A stretch of DNA of 64,000 nt from an uncultured Paracoccaceae bacterium (GCA_947489325.1 CANLDA010000001.1:310001-374000), one strand, 5' to 3'. Positions 27,338 to 37,626 are shown, counted from the first letter of the stretch. Notes: generated from the letters alone by a model not told the origin. Made by a program: numbers and translations.

Positions 27338-29083
27338 TCAAGTTGTCGGTTCCATCTCGTCTCGGTTCAGATCTCGGATCGCAATCGCAGACTCCTGCGC
27401 TTTGGCCAAAGACCACCGGATGCGCGTCCCATACTCTAATGCGACGCCAGATAGAACGATCTGTTTTGTCGCGCGGGGCTTTAATCGCCCTTTTTCAAGG
27501 TAAACAGAGGGTTCAAGCGTCAAATTTGTGCTTCCGTCGTGACGAAACACCCAAATTTCCCCGCTTTTAAGGGCGACAGAAACAGCTGCACCGCCCAAAT
27601 CAACTTTGGAGTCAGCGTCCGGATGCAAATGGAATCGCAGTTGAAACGGCACGCCTTGCAGTTTTTTGCTGTCCAATGCGGCATCAAAACGACGCTTGTC
27701 ATCATCTTCTAGGGCAACCAACAGGTCTTCTCCGGCCATGGCGCGACCATCAAATGTCAACTCCAATGTGCGCGCATGAGTCAGACCATGGGTGCGCACA
27801 TATCCATCATGCCCCCCTTCAAACCGGATGCCATCCGGGGCCTGGCTCATTTGAATGGGCACGTCGCGCGGGCTGTCGATCAACTGTTCTTCGCGCCATC
27901 CCCCCCATCCTGCGGGGCCGAGGCGTGCACTGGAGAACCCATCAAGGCTGAGAGTAGAATGGCTGGGCGTAGCACGCCCAGCACGACGCCAGTCTTCGCC
28001 AAAGCTTGCCCCTGATCCGCAATTCACAACCAAAGATCGCCGACCACTGGTCAACTCAAACGCCAGGGTGCTGGCATGTGCATTCAGGGATGCCGATCCC
28101 CGTGGGGGTGTGTTGGCATCCACAATCACACTGGTACGCCCAGCAGACAGACGCGCATAACCCATCGACAAACCATCCGCCTGCCGGGTTTTGATCTCGC
28201 TTGCGGCCAATGCATGATCAAGCCGCCCCTCAAGTCCCCGGCCGCCGCCATGAAACCGCGCCAACCCACCATCAGAATGACGCAAGGTGCGCAAGGTCGG
28301 TGCGATGCGTTCGATGGCAGAAAGGTGATCCGCTGTTGGGGTTTGGCCTGCATCATCAAGCGCAGCCGCCGCCCAAGTCAAAAGAGTAAAGACCTCTAGC
28401 AATTCTTCTGGGTTGCGGGTTGAAAGCCCACCCTGTTCATCAATCTGGGTCCGGCATTCGCGCGCCAACGCCTTGACCGCAGGGGCCACGTGTTTTTCCA
28501 TGCCTTCCAGTGAAAGCCCCGCATAGATCAGACCCGTCAACGCCTCAAACCTTGGCAGACCCGGAGCTGTGCGATGCCAACGCCGCCCCAAGAAAATAGT
28601 TTGCTGCCCAAGTGAGCGATAAAAAGCTTCTGACTGCGCGGAATCCTGCCCGCTGAGCAGGAACAAAGCGTGGTTAATCCAGCGAATCAGCCGCCGCCCT
28701 GTCAAATCAGGGCTCCATCCGGGGCCATGCCCAGCGCCATAGCGATCAATCCAGCGCCACACCCATTTCTGTGCCACCGCACGTGCTTTCAGGTCGCCCA
28801 CGGCAGCGAGATCATCCAGCCACACGAACCCATGCAAGTCCTGTTCAAACACTGCATCAGGTGCTGGCACGTCCCAAATCGATGTCTCCCGCGCCACCAC
28901 AAGATGTCCTGCAAACAGGAAATTCCCTGCCAACAGCTGTCGTCCTTTGGCAAATGTGCCAATGGTGCGCGGTTCCGGGGTAGAGGTGAACGCCGTTGCA
29001 GGGCGCGCAAGGGTACTCAGCCGCGCGTGAACTCGGTGCATCAGGCGCACATATCGCGCCGTTATTCCGTTTGGATCGGACAT
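27338..29083 (-). CDS. Heparinase II/III-like protein
   Basis: 581 residues. The helical N-terminal half contains WDVPAPDAVFEQDLHGFVWLDDL and WSPDLTGRRLIRWINHALFLLSGQ, the C-terminal half the beta-rich heparinase II/III domain (SLVVNCGSGASFGEDWRRAGRATPSHSTLSLDGFSSA and later GGHDGYVRTHGLTHARTLELT). Such alphaproteobacterial proteins next to purH are conserved but their substrate is unknown; they usually lack a signal peptide, as here. ATG 29083 gives the family start. Directly upstream of purH in one transcript. Confidence 0.85.
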   Translation of the reverse strand: MSDPNGITARYVRLMHRVHARLSTLARPATAFTSTPEPRTIGTFAKGRQLLAGNFLFAGHLVVARETSIWDVPAPDAVFEQDLHGFVWLDDLAAVGDLKARAVAQKWVWRWIDRYGAGHGPGWSPDLTGRRLIRWINHALFLLSGQDSAQSEAFYRSLGQQTIFLGRRWHRTAPGLPRFEALTGLIYAGLSLEGMEKHVAPAVKALARECRTQIDEQGGLSTRNPEELLEVFTLLTWAAAALDDAGQTPTADHLSAIERIAPTLRTLRHSDGGLARFHGGGRGLEGRLDHALAASEIKTRQADGLSMGYARLSAGRTSVIVDANTPPRGSASLNAHASTLAFELTSGRRSLVVNCGSGASFGEDWRRAGRATPSHSTLSLDGFSSARLGPAGWGGWREEQLIDSPRDVPIQMSQAPDGIRFEGGHDGYVRTHGLTHARTLELTFDGRAMAGEDLLVALEDDDKRRFDAALDSKKLQGVPFQLRFHLHPDADSKVDLGGAAVSVALKSGEIWVFRHDGSTNLTLEPSVYLEKGRLKPRATKQIVLSGVALEYGTRIRWSLAKAQESAIAIRDLNRDEMEPTT

Positions 29084-29250
29084 GTCGAACTGCCTCACAC
29101 GCTCTGTTGGCGTTTTGGGGATAATATCCGCGCATGCGCCCAAAGTCACCGACGAATTCACATACGCCGCTCATCGCTCGCTTTGCGACGCTCTTCGCTG
29201 TGGTGTCGTGGACCATTGTCGATTGCGCCAAAGCTGCGTAAGTTTGGAAA

Positions 29251-29658
29251 ATGACCTCCACAGCACACCCAATTTCCGACCCTTCTGTACAAGCTGCGTT
29301 TGATGCATTCCCCACCTCAGAACGGGCTGGATTGTTGCATCTGCGTGACTTGATCGTTCAAACAGCGGCTACCACCGATCGAGTCGGCCCTTTGCTGGAA
29401 ACCTTAAAATGGGGGCAGCCCTCCTATCTGACAAGTCAAACAAAATCCGGCACGACGCTCCGTCTTGGGTTGCCCAAAACCGGTGGCTTTGCGATCTATG
29501 TGCATTGTCAGACAACGCTAATATCAGAGTTCCAATCACAGTTCCCCGATGATTTCAGATACGAGGGCAATCGTGCCGTTCATTTCGCCACCAAGGCCGA
29601 TGTGCATGACGACAAAATCCGCCTGTTGATCACGCACGCCCTGACCTATCACATCTGA
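29251..29658 (+). CDS. DUF1801 family protein
   Basis: 135-residue soluble protein of the DUF1801/YdhG-like family: VGPLLETLKWGQPSYLT, then GTTLRLGLPKTGGFAIYVHCQTTLISEF and FRYEGNRAVHF. The function of this fold is not established. ATG 29251 follows GGAAA. It is divergent from the heparinase-purH transcript and not obviously in an operon. Confidence 0.8.
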   Translation: MTSTAHPISDPSVQAAFDAFPTSERAGLLHLRDLIVQTAATTDRVGPLLETLKWGQPSYLTSQTKSGTTLRLGLPKTGGFAIYVHCQTTLISEFQSQFPDDFRYEGNRAVHFATKADVHDDKIRLLITHALTYHI

Positions 29659-29804
29659 CCACATGGTCAGGCATACGCCCTCTGATACAATTGATACACT
29701 CACCGACATTTCCCCGATACATGCATACGGCAAGCTGCGTGGGAGTTTTTGCCGGCGTTATGACATTTGTGACTTAGCGCCTTCCCTTTTAGGTGGAACC
29801 ATCC

Positions 29805-30782
29805 ATGCGCGACATCGACACAGACCAAACAGCCGATCACGACAATGAATTACATGACTTTTATGACAGCACTGTACGCCCCTATTTAGATTCCATTAAG
29901 AAACTACACGACGCCGCGGTGTCCAAGGCCAACCGCTATATTCGTATCAGCCTGATCATCACTGTCGCTTTGGCCATTTGGGCCGCTTATGCAGTTCACC
30001 CGGCGCTCGGTCTGTTTCCCTTGGTTTTTGGCGGAGCAATCACTTTGATTTTCAGACTCGAGCGCGGCGCCAAGGTCGCACAATCAGCCACCCAAAAGAT
30101 ACGGCAGATGGTCTGCGATTATCTGGGTGACATGACTTACGTCGATGACACCACCCAAGACAGCATGTCCAAAGCTGCACTCATCAGCAATCACGTCATC
30201 CCAAAAGCAGAAAAAACTTCCACTCATTTCATGGTCACTGGGACATGGCGGGACACGCCATACCGATTGGCCGAAATGTCCTGCACAAACTATTACAAGG
30301 ACAGCGACGGAGATCGCAAAAGCAGAACCATTTTTTCAGGCGTAGTGCTTGAAATCCATTGTCCTGTTGCGATGCCCCGCACATTATTTGTGCATGAATT
30401 TGGCGACACGTTAAACAAACTGTTCCAATGGGCCGCCCGGAACACCCTGCCTGCACATCGCCTGAAATCCCCCATTGCCGAAGTTGAAGAGAATTTCGAG
30501 ATCTACAGCGACGATGTAGAGCAGGCAGCACATCATCTTGGTGCTGATTTTGGCCTGACTCTTATGCAGATTGCCCAACGCCACCAAGGCGGGAAACCCT
30601 ATTGCGCGGCCGCTTTTGAAGGGCATAATTTTTACCTTGCCCTAAAACTGCCCAGAAATTTCATGCCCTTTGATGTGGCAAATGCGTTAAAGGTAAATGA
30701 TCCTTCGACGATAGGGCCCATAATCGACGATCTTATGATCCCGAGACAGATCATCGATGCGTTAATTGAAAACCAACACTAA
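29805..30782 (+). CDS. DUF3137-like membrane protein
   Basis: 325 residues. The N-terminal 45 residues are cytosolic and acidic, then two adjacent membrane helices (about 46-62 and 67-83) lead into a large soluble domain with SCTNYYKDSDGDRKSRTIFSGVVLEIHCP and FEIYSDDVEQAAHHL, which fits DUF3137 proteins of unknown function. ATG 29805 is chosen for AGGTGG 9 nt upstream. Monocistronic, convergent with rsmB. Confidence 0.7.
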   Translation: MRDIDTDQTADHDNELHDFYDSTVRPYLDSIKKLHDAAVSKANRYIRISLIITVALAIWAAYAVHPALGLFPLVFGGAITLIFRLERGAKVAQSATQKIRQMVCDYLGDMTYVDDTTQDSMSKAALISNHVIPKAEKTSTHFMVTGTWRDTPYRLAEMSCTNYYKDSDGDRKSRTIFSGVVLEIHCPVAMPRTLFVHEFGDTLNKLFQWAARNTLPAHRLKSPIAEVEENFEIYSDDVEQAAHHLGADFGLTLMQIAQRHQGGKPYCAAAFEGHNFYLALKLPRNFMPFDVANALKVNDPSTIGPIIDDLMIPRQIIDALIENQH

Positions 30783-30791
30783 AAACTATTT

Positions 30792-30813
30792 TAGCACCTC
30801 GCCAGAGGTGGCA
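30792..30813 (-). terminator. Hairpin terminator after rsmB
   Basis: CACCTC-GCCA-GAGGTG hairpin at 30795-30810, followed on the minus strand by CTAAAATAGTTTTT. The T tract starts late, so it is a moderate terminator of rsmB. Confidence 0.5.
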
Positions 30814-30824
30814 CGCCGAGCGGC

Positions 30825-32093
30825 TTATGCTTTGCGCAAGCAAGCCACATAAAACCCGTCCATACCGCCCTGCTCTGCCCAGAAATCCGGACGCAGGCGC
30901 AGACCGCCTTCCTCGGTGATCCAATCTGAATCAATCCCCGGCAGGTTCAGCGCCTCTTGATCGACACGCATAGATGTATGGCGCATCAATGCATCCTCAA
31001 CCTGACATTCGCCTTCATCCGGCAACAAGGAACAGGTACAAAATACCAACCGCCCTCCGGGTTTGAGCAAGCCAATGGCATGATCCAGCATCGCGGCTTG
31101 CAAATCGATCAACTCACCAAATTCACTTCCATCTTTGGCATATGGCAAATCGGGATGGCGGCGAATGGTGCCTGTGGCAGAACATGGCGCGTCCAGCAAT
31201 ATCGCGTCCCATTGCCCATCTTGCGCCAAAACATCGCCCACCACGACATCCGCTTTCAAATGTGTACGCTTGAGGTTTTCGCGCACCCGCTCCATGCGAT
31301 GCGGATTGTCATCAACAGCTGTGACCTGTGCACCCTTGGCCGCGATTTGCATCGTCTTGCCCCCTGGTGCCGCGCAAAGATCCAATATCTTTTCACCCTC
31401 TTGAGGATTCAAGATTTTCACCGGGATGGCAGCGGCGGCATCCTGCACCCACCAGCTGCCTTTTTTGAAACCAGGCAACGTGGACACTTGCCCCGCGTCC
31501 GTCAGACGCACAGTTCCGGTTTCGCTCAACATCCCACCAAGCGATCGTTGCAACGCGCCCGCATCGCCTTTGGCGGTCAAATCCAACGGGGCGCCTGCGA
31601 AATGTGCTGCTTCAATTTTCTTAACAACTTCGGCGCCATAGGCCGCAACCAATGGGCTGCGCAGCCATTTGGGCAAGCGTGGTATCCGAAGGGCGGCCCA
31701 GTTTTCAGGCCCCCCATCCGCGACCTTGCGCAGAACGGCATTCACAAGGCCCTTCATGGCCATCGTGCGTTTGCTTTTTCCGGTGATTTCTACGGCATCA
31801 TTCACAACCCCGTGTGCCGCGCCACCCTGACACAACTCAACTGTCGCAAGACGCAATACATTGTGAACTGTCAGGGAAGGCGTTTTCTTTAGGTGTTTTT
31901 GCAACAAGCGATCTGCGCGTTCCAATCCGCGCAACACCTCTGTCGTCAGACGTTGGGCCCGTGCGCGATCTTCTGGTGCCAGCTTGTCCAACGCCCCGGA
32001 ATTGATCAATTCGGACAGCAGACGCCCTTCACCAAGCACCTGATCAAGCAGATAAACCGCACTGCGCCGAACCTGTACACTTGATTGAGACAT
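30825..32093 (-). CDS. rsmB: 16S rRNA (cytosine-967-C5) methyltransferase
   Basis: SAM-dependent methyltransferase of small-subunit rRNA. 422 residues: NusB-like RNA-binding N-terminus (VRRSAVYLLDQVLGEGRLLSELI, VLRGLERADRLL), then a Rossmann methyltransferase with DLCAAPGGKTMQIA, DAPCSATGTIRRHPDL and FCTCSLLPDEGECQV, giving both conserved cysteines. ATG 32093 is chosen because GAGGG stands 7 nt upstream; the frame continues upstream only as antisense to the DUF1674 gene. Divergent from that gene. Confidence 0.95.
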   Translation of the reverse strand: MSQSSVQVRRSAVYLLDQVLGEGRLLSELINSGALDKLAPEDRARAQRLTTEVLRGLERADRLLQKHLKKTPSLTVHNVLRLATVELCQGGAAHGVVNDAVEITGKSKRTMAMKGLVNAVLRKVADGGPENWAALRIPRLPKWLRSPLVAAYGAEVVKKIEAAHFAGAPLDLTAKGDAGALQRSLGGMLSETGTVRLTDAGQVSTLPGFKKGSWWVQDAAAAIPVKILNPQEGEKILDLCAAPGGKTMQIAAKGAQVTAVDDNPHRMERVRENLKRTHLKADVVVGDVLAQDGQWDAILLDAPCSATGTIRRHPDLPYAKDGSEFGELIDLQAAMLDHAIGLLKPGGRLVFCTCSLLPDEGECQVEDALMRHTSMRVDQEALNLPGIDSDWITEEGGLRLRPDFWAEQGGMDGFYVACLRKA

Positions 32094-32166
32094 CCAATTA
32101 CCCTCTTGACCTTGCCCATTGCGGACGGGCGCGTATATCAAGGGGCACGCCTGAAAGGAACCCGTC

Positions 32167-32349
32167 ATGAGCGACGAAAACAATATCTCTGATTTACCTG
32201 CCGCCGCGCTGCGCGCATTGGCCGAAGCAGAAGAGCGCCGCAAAGCCGCACAAAAAGAGGCGTTGCCGCCGGAATTGGGTGGGCGTGATGGTCCAGAACC
32301 CGTGCGTTTCGGTGATTGGGAGAAAAAAGGCATCGCCGTCGATTTCTAA
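32167..32349 (+). CDS. DUF1674 / succinate dehydrogenase assembly factor 4-like protein
   Basis: 60-residue cytosolic protein: a charged helix (LRALAEAEERRKAAQKE), then PEPVRFGDWEKKGIAVDF. The FGDWE-x-KG-x-x-x-DF ending is the DUF1674 hallmark, shared with SdhAF4, which helps flavinylated SdhA join the succinate dehydrogenase complex. ATG 32167 has GAAAGGAA upstream. Small and easily missed, but the C-terminal motif is strong. Confidence 0.85.
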   Translation: MSDENNISDLPAAALRALAEAEERRKAAQKEALPPELGGRDGPEPVRFGDWEKKGIAVDF

Positions 32350-32398
32350 ATGCCACATCAGCGAAGAGCGATCGTCAGAGAGCGATGAGCGCGCAGCC

Positions 32399-33091
32399 TC
32401 ACCCCAAATACTCGCGCAAGGCCGCTGGGGGATCATCCAACAAGGCCCCAGTGTCATGTGGCCCGGTTGCTTGACCTTCTGCCACCAGAACCGTCTGCGA
32501 TGTGATCCGACGGGCATCTTGCGGATCGTGACTGACCATCAACAAGGTCGCGCCCGTGCGATCCAGCAACTCTGACACCAAATCCAACATCTCTGCTTTA
32601 AGCGCAGGGCCAAGCGCCGCAAAGGGCTCATCCAACAACACCAAAGGCCGATCCTGCACCAACACCCGCGCAAGCGCAGCCCGGCTTTGTTGCCCCCCGG
32701 AAAGTTGCGCAGGCTTACGGACTTCCATGCCCCCCAAGCCAACAACCTCTAACGCCTGAGCAATCCGCTCATGCTGTGCGCTAGAGAGTTTTAGATCAGG
32801 ACGCAGCCCCAACCCCACATTCTGCGCAATATTGAGATGCGGGAACAGGTTGGCTTCTTGAAACACCATCGACAGCGGCCGCTGACCGGGGGACAATGCG
32901 CCAATATCCTGACCATCCCATAAAATGCGCCCATGATGCAGCGGCAAGAACCCAGCAATGGCGGACAACAACGTAGATTTTCCGGCACCTGATGGCCCAA
33001 TAATCGCAACCCGCGCGCCATCTTGGATGTGTATGTCCGCGCTCAGTTCAAACGCGCCTTGTCGAATATTCAGCCCTTCAAGCGTCAACAT
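32399..33091 (-). CDS. thiQ: Thiamine ABC transporter ATP-binding protein
   Basis: 230-residue ATPase of the thiamine/TPP importer. Walker A GPSGAGKST near residue 33, signature LSGGQQSR near 130, Walker B PLVLLDEPFAALGP near 149, and the switch histidine in MVSHDPQDARR. The short C-terminus without a regulatory domain is normal for ThiQ. ATG 33091 is preceded by AAGGAGG and lies 13 nt inside thiP, so translation is coupled. Third gene of thiBPQ. Confidence 0.93.
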   Translation of the reverse strand: MLTLEGLNIRQGAFELSADIHIQDGARVAIIGPSGAGKSTLLSAIAGFLPLHHGRILWDGQDIGALSPGQRPLSMVFQEANLFPHLNIAQNVGLGLRPDLKLSSAQHERIAQALEVVGLGGMEVRKPAQLSGGQQSRAALARVLVQDRPLVLLDEPFAALGPALKAEMLDLVSELLDRTGATLLMVSHDPQDARRITSQTVLVAEGQATGPHDTGALLDDPPAALREYLG

Positions 33092-34628
33092 GGCTGCGTC
33101 CTCCTTGATCAAATAGCCAGAAGATCCCGAAACTTAGTGTCAGTAACACCAGCCCCGCCCCGGCTGCTGCTTCTGTCTGGTAACTGCCCATCAGCCGATA
33201 CATCTGCAATGGCAAGGTTGCACGCTCTGCATCCGCAAAAAGAGCAATCACCCCCAAATCCCCCATCGACAAGGCCGCCGTCAATCCTGCCGCAAATCCC
33301 AAAGGGGCGCGCAAACGTGGCAACAGCACAATCCGCAACCACACTGCACCCGTCACATTCAACGATGCCGCCAGTCGCCCATAATCCTGCACCACATCAC
33401 GTACGGCAGGCACCAGAACGCGCAAGGCAAAGGGCAAGGCCATAACTGCATTCACCAACGCAGTGACAGGCAATGCCAACGCGATTGGATCCGCCACCGG
33501 ATAAATCATCACAAATAACCCTGTTCCGATCACCAAGGGCGATGACGCGATGCCCAACACCCCCACGCTCTCTAGCAAACGAAGCCGCGCTGCCCCAATG
33601 GCAATGGGCAAAGCCAGCAATAGCAACACAACGGTGGAGACCAGCGACACTTGCAGTGAAACCGCCGCCGCCCACCATGCATTTACAGGCATTTCAAACA
33701 CCCCCTGCACACCGCGGCCAACAATCATGCCAAGCGGGAGCAACAAGAACAACGCCGCACTGGCAATCAGCACTCCATCCCAGATTGTTTGCCCGCGCCC
33801 CTGCGCATCCCAGCGCTCGACCGTACGGTCCAACCCCCCGCCAAAACTGTCAGTCGAGGACAACCTCAACGCCACCATGGCTGCCCCCCCGGCAAGGCCG
33901 ATTTGAATACAGCCCAATAATGCGGCCTTGCCCAGATCAAAATCAAATCGAAACGCCTGATAAATCGCCAATTCCACAGTCGTGGCCTTGGGCCCACCGC
34001 CAAGCGTAAGCGCCACGGCAAAACTAGACATGCACAGAGCAAAAATGATGGCAAAGGCGCCGGGCACCACCCGCATCAACATGGGCCGTTCCAACACGCG
34101 CCACATGTCGCGCGGCGAAAACCTCAGTTGCGCCGCCAGTCGAAACCGCTCTGCCGGGATGGCTTGCCAGCCTTGTAAAATCACCCGCACCGCCAGCGGC
34201 ATATTGAAAAACACATGCGCTAACACAACGCCGTGCAGGCCGTAAATCTGCACCTCGGGCAATCCCAGCCAACCCAGCGCGCCATTCAGCACACCATTGC
34301 GCCCCAACACGGCCAACAGCCCCAAAACCGCAACAATCACTGGCAGAATAAAAGGTGCGCCCAACAGCATCACCAGCATCTTACGACCAAAAAACTGTCG
34401 CCGTGCCAGAGCACGCGCTACGGGCACCGCCAGCGCAACCGACAACACCGCAGACATCACAGATTGTTTGATGGTAAATCGAATAGCAGCCCAGTCAGAG
34501 GGACCAAGCCCTGCGCGCGCCTCGGCGCGCAGAACCACAGCGATCAATGTACCAAGGATCAAAACTGCGACAAACGCCGCCGCAATAACCCCCGGCCATG
34601 ATCTTATTTGGACAGCGCGGTCAGCCAT
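33078..34628 (-). CDS. thiP: Thiamine ABC transporter permease
   Basis: 516-residue inner-membrane permease with two fused BPD-type domains, each with an EAA-like loop (AIPAERFRLAAQL in the first half, VVQDYGRLAASLNVTG in the second). About twelve hydrophobic helices. The fusion and length are those of ThiP. It overlaps thiB by 25 nt and thiQ by 14 nt. Family siblings include ferric-iron permeases; the TPP riboswitch upstream settles the substrate. Confidence 0.93.
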   Translation of the reverse strand: MADRAVQIRSWPGVIAAAFVAVLILGTLIAVVLRAEARAGLGPSDWAAIRFTIKQSVMSAVLSVALAVPVARALARRQFFGRKMLVMLLGAPFILPVIVAVLGLLAVLGRNGVLNGALGWLGLPEVQIYGLHGVVLAHVFFNMPLAVRVILQGWQAIPAERFRLAAQLRFSPRDMWRVLERPMLMRVVPGAFAIIFALCMSSFAVALTLGGGPKATTVELAIYQAFRFDFDLGKAALLGCIQIGLAGGAAMVALRLSSTDSFGGGLDRTVERWDAQGRGQTIWDGVLIASAALFLLLPLGMIVGRGVQGVFEMPVNAWWAAAVSLQVSLVSTVVLLLLALPIAIGAARLRLLESVGVLGIASSPLVIGTGLFVMIYPVADPIALALPVTALVNAVMALPFALRVLVPAVRDVVQDYGRLAASLNVTGAVWLRIVLLPRLRAPLGFAAGLTAALSMGDLGVIALFADAERATLPLQMYRLMGSYQTEAAAGAGLVLLTLSFGIFWLFDQGGRSHVDA

Positions 34629-35581
34629 TCCTCTAGCGCCTGATCACGCAAAGATGCCGCCTCCGCCGCCGGAATCAGCAGCGATTTTTCAGGCGAAATC
34701 AAGGTTTCAAACCCTGTTGGCAACCCACTTTCTGGTGTTACAGCTGGGTACATCCAGTTGGTTGTCGGAATAATCGACTGAAACGCATCGCTGACCATGA
34801 ATTGCAGGAATTGATCCGCAAGTTCAGGCTGATCTGTGCTGGCCAATTTGCCAGCAACCTCGATCTGCATGTAATGTCCTTCACTCATCGGGGCCGCCGC
34901 TTTGGAGGCGTCCTCTTCGGCAATCAGATGATAGGCGGGTGACGTGGTATAACTCAGCACCATGTCGGCCTCGCCTTCCAGAAACAGGCCATATGCCTCC
35001 GACCAGCCTTTGGTGACCGTAACGATATTATCAGATAGGCCCTCCCAGATTGCAGGCGCTTCATCGCCATAGGCAGCTTTCACCCACATCAGTAGACCCA
35101 ACCCCGGGGTAGACGACCGCGGGTCTTGGATCACAATTTTCAGATCAGACGCCCCCAGCGCCTTAAAATCAGCAGGGGATTGCAGATCAGCGTTTTTCAC
35201 AAATGCAAAATACCCCCAATCATAGGGCACGAATGTCGCGTCATCCCATGCCACTGGCATGGCGTAATCTGCGGTCACTCCGTGATCAGAAAACAACCCG
35301 GTTTCCTTGGCAGCGGCGGTCAGATTGGTGTCCAACCCCAAAACCAAATCCGCATCGGTGCGCGCGCCTTCCAGTTTCACACGCGCCAGCAGTTCCGCGC
35401 CGTCGCCAGCCCCCACCAATTGTAGATCGCAAGCGCACACCTCTTCAAAGGCCGCCTCAACTGCCGGGCCGGGGCCCCAATCAGAAACAAAGCTGTCATA
35501 TGTATAGACAGTCAAAACAGGAGTCTCAGCCAACGCAGTGGTGGCCATCAGAACTCCCGCAGCAAAAGTAAGTGCCTTCAT
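34604..35581 (-). CDS. thiB: Thiamine-binding periplasmic protein
   Basis: 325 residues with a signal peptide (MKALTFAAGVLMATTALA) followed by the class start ETPVLTVYTYDSFVSDWGPGP. Typical ThiB stretches are DADLVLGLDTNL, WGYFAFV, IQDPRSSTPGLGLLMW and VLSYTTSPAYH. ATG 35581 has GGAGG 6 nt upstream. First gene of thiBPQ; a TPP riboswitch lies 63 nt upstream. Confidence 0.95.
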   Translation of the reverse strand: MKALTFAAGVLMATTALAETPVLTVYTYDSFVSDWGPGPAVEAAFEEVCACDLQLVGAGDGAELLARVKLEGARTDADLVLGLDTNLTAAAKETGLFSDHGVTADYAMPVAWDDATFVPYDWGYFAFVKNADLQSPADFKALGASDLKIVIQDPRSSTPGLGLLMWVKAAYGDEAPAIWEGLSDNIVTVTKGWSEAYGLFLEGEADMVLSYTTSPAYHLIAEEDASKAAAPMSEGHYMQIEVAGKLASTDQPELADQFLQFMVSDAFQSIIPTTNWMYPAVTPESGLPTGFETLISPEKSLLIPAAEAASLRDQALEEWLTALSK

Positions 35582-35643
35582 GGCATCCTCCAGATTTGCG
35601 CGGTTTGTTCCAGCGGGATCGGCAAGTCCGGATTGCTCCAAAA

Positions 35644-35730
35644 CCTTCCCTCCGCCGGTCTTAACCGGTTCAGGTTCTACGGGTCCGTCGTCTTGCGACA
35701 TCTCAGCCTTGCACAGGCCCCCCGAGGTGG
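35644..35730 (-). promoter_or_regulatory. TPP (THI-box) riboswitch
   Basis: Read on the minus strand the leader holds CTCGGGGGGCC, then GGCTGAGA, then GGACCC..GAACCTGA, then CCGGTTAAGACCGG and GCGGAGGGAAGG, in the order of a TPP aptamer. The CTGAGA and GAACCTGA blocks are the invariant thiamin-binding core. High TPP should switch off thiBPQ expression. Confidence 0.95.
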
Positions 35731-35860
35731 TCGCGACACTAGGGTGCTCATTCCATGAACACAAGGGGCATGGATAAGACCAGATTGCGACAAATCACGT
35801 TCACATCTTCCCCATGCCCGCCTTTCCCGATAAAGGAGATTGCGAAACAGGAGCATACCC

Positions 35861-36961
35861 ATGTCCATGAACAGCTTTGGCCATCTTTTTCGTGTCACCA
35901 CCTGGGGTGAAAGCCACGGTCCCGCCCTTGGCGCAACCGTTGATGGCTGTCCGCCCAATGTGCCGATTGATGCCGAGATGCTGCAGCAATGGCTGGATAA
36001 GCGCCGCCCCGGTCAGAACAAGAACACCACACAGCGTAACGAACCGGACGCAGTGAAAATTCTGTCGGGTGTGTTTGAAGGGAAATCCACCGGCACTCCC
36101 ATTCAGCTCATGATCGAAAACACCGATCAGCGCAGCCGCGATTATGGCGATATTGCCAACACGTTCCGCCCCGGTCATGCCGACATCACCTATCACCAGA
36201 AATACGGCAACCGCGATTATCGTGGCGGCGGGCGATCCTCTGCCCGTGAAACCGCCGCCCGCGTCGCCGCAGGTGGTGTGGCACGCGAAGCGATCAAAGC
36301 ATTGGTGCCCGGGTTGGAAATCAAAGGCTATATGACGGCCATGGGCGAAATGGAAATCGACCGTAATCGCTTTGACTGGGATGCGATTGAAGGCAATGAT
36401 TTCTGGATACCTGATGCGGACGCAGTGCAGGATTGGGAAAACTATTTGCAATCCTTGCGCAAAAACCACAATTCCGTTGGGGCCATTGTCGAAGTCGTTG
36501 CGCGCAATACCCCCGCAGGTCTTGGCGCACCGATCTATAGCAAGCTGGACACCGATCTTGCCGCCGCGATGATGTCGATCAACGCCGTCAAAGGTGTTGA
36601 AATTGGCGAGGGCATGAACGCCGCGCGCTTGTTGGGATCAGAAAACGCAGATGAAATTTTCATGGGCGACAATGGCCCTGAATATTCATCCAATCATGCA
36701 GGGGGCATTCTGGGCGGCATTTCAACCGGGCAAGACATCGTCGTGCGTTTTGCCGTAAAGCCTACATCGTCGATCCTGACGCCACGCCAATCCATCCGCA
36801 AAGATGGCTCCCCGATTGAGGTGATCACCAAAGGCCGCCACGATCCATGCGTCGGCATCCGTGCCGTGCCCGTGGCTGAGGCCATGATGGCCTGCGTTAT
36901 TCTGGATCATCTGTTGTTGCATCGCGGGCAAATTGGCGAAAACCAAGGCACCATCGGATAA
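35861..36961 (+). CDS. aroC: Chorismate synthase
   Basis: Makes chorismate from EPSP with reduced FMN, the last common step to aromatic amino acids. 366 residues. Signatures are [13 protein letters not shown] at the start, [45 protein letters not shown] and [15 protein letters not shown] near the end. ATG 35861 follows AGGAG by 8 nt (ATG 35867 is an alternative). Its stop overlaps the start of the HD hydrolase by TAATG. Confidence 0.97.
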   Translation: MSMNSFGHLFRVTTWGESHGPALGATVDGCPPNVPIDAEMLQQWLDKRRPGQNKNTTQRNEPDAVKILSGVFEGKSTGTPIQLMIENTDQRSRDYGDIANTFRPGHADITYHQKYGNRDYRGGGRSSARETAARVAAGGVAREAIKALVPGLEIKGYMTAMGEMEIDRNRFDWDAIEGNDFWIPDADAVQDWENYLQSLRKNHNSVGAIVEVVARNTPAGLGAPIYSKLDTDLAAAMMSINAVKGVEIGEGMNAARLLGSENADEIFMGDNGPEYSSNHAGGILGGISTGQDIVVRFAVKPTSSILTPRQSIRKDGSPIEVITKGRHDPCVGIRAVPVAEAMMACVILDHLLLHRGQIGENQGTIG

Positions 36962-37626
36962 TGGACACGCTGCGTCAAAACTTGCGTCGTGTGGTACAGC
37001 AAGAGATGGCACAAGACCCCGCCCATGACATCGCACATCTAGATCGCGTCTGGGCCAATGCCCATCGCATTGCCCGCGCAGAAGGCACCGCAAACCTGCG
37101 GGTGCTGGTCGCTGCGGCCTATCTGCATGATTTGGTGAACTTGCCTAAAGACGCCCCCAACCGTGCCGAAGCCTCGCAGATGTCTGCCAACAAGGCTGCC
37201 CCAATCCTGCGTGATCTGGGCATGTCAGAGGACGACATCACCGCCGCCCAACACGCGATTGCCGCCCACAGCTATTCTGCGGGCCTGCCCGCCAAAACAC
37301 CCGAAGCCGAAATTTTACGCGATGCAGATCGGCTTGATGCACTGGGCGCGGTGGGCATCGCCCGTACCTTTATGGTGGCAGGCACCATGGACCGGGGCCT
37401 ATGTGATCCCTCAGACCCTTTTGCCGCCAACCGTCCGCTAGATGATCAGAAATGGTCCATTGACCATTGGCATCTGAAACTGTTGCAACTGCCCGGCGAG
37501 ATGGTCACCAAAAAGGGCCGTAAGATCGCCCGCAAACGCGCCCGCCTGATGTTGGCCTATTTGCGTCAGCTCGCCAAAGAGATGGACACAGTGGTCCCTG
37601 AGCATTGGGAAGAGTTACTCAAATGA
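36961..37626 (+). CDS. HD-domain phosphohydrolase
   Basis: 221-residue soluble metal phosphohydrolase of the HD superfamily (YpgQ/YedJ-like). The first ligand His is in HDIAHLDRVW, the HD pair in AAYLHDLVNLPKD, a further His in AIAAHSYS, and the distal Asp in LRDADRLDALGAVG. Homologues hydrolyse nucleotides; the substrate here is unknown. It is translationally linked to aroC (TAATG) and to the EamA gene (ATGA). Confidence 0.88.
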   Translation: MDTLRQNLRRVVQQEMAQDPAHDIAHLDRVWANAHRIARAEGTANLRVLVAAAYLHDLVNLPKDAPNRAEASQMSANKAAPILRDLGMSEDDITAAQHAIAAHSYSAGLPAKTPEAEILRDADRLDALGAVGIARTFMVAGTMDRGLCDPSDPFAANRPLDDQKWSIDHWHLKLLQLPGEMVTKKGRKIARKRARLMLAYLRQLAKEMDTVVPEHWEELLK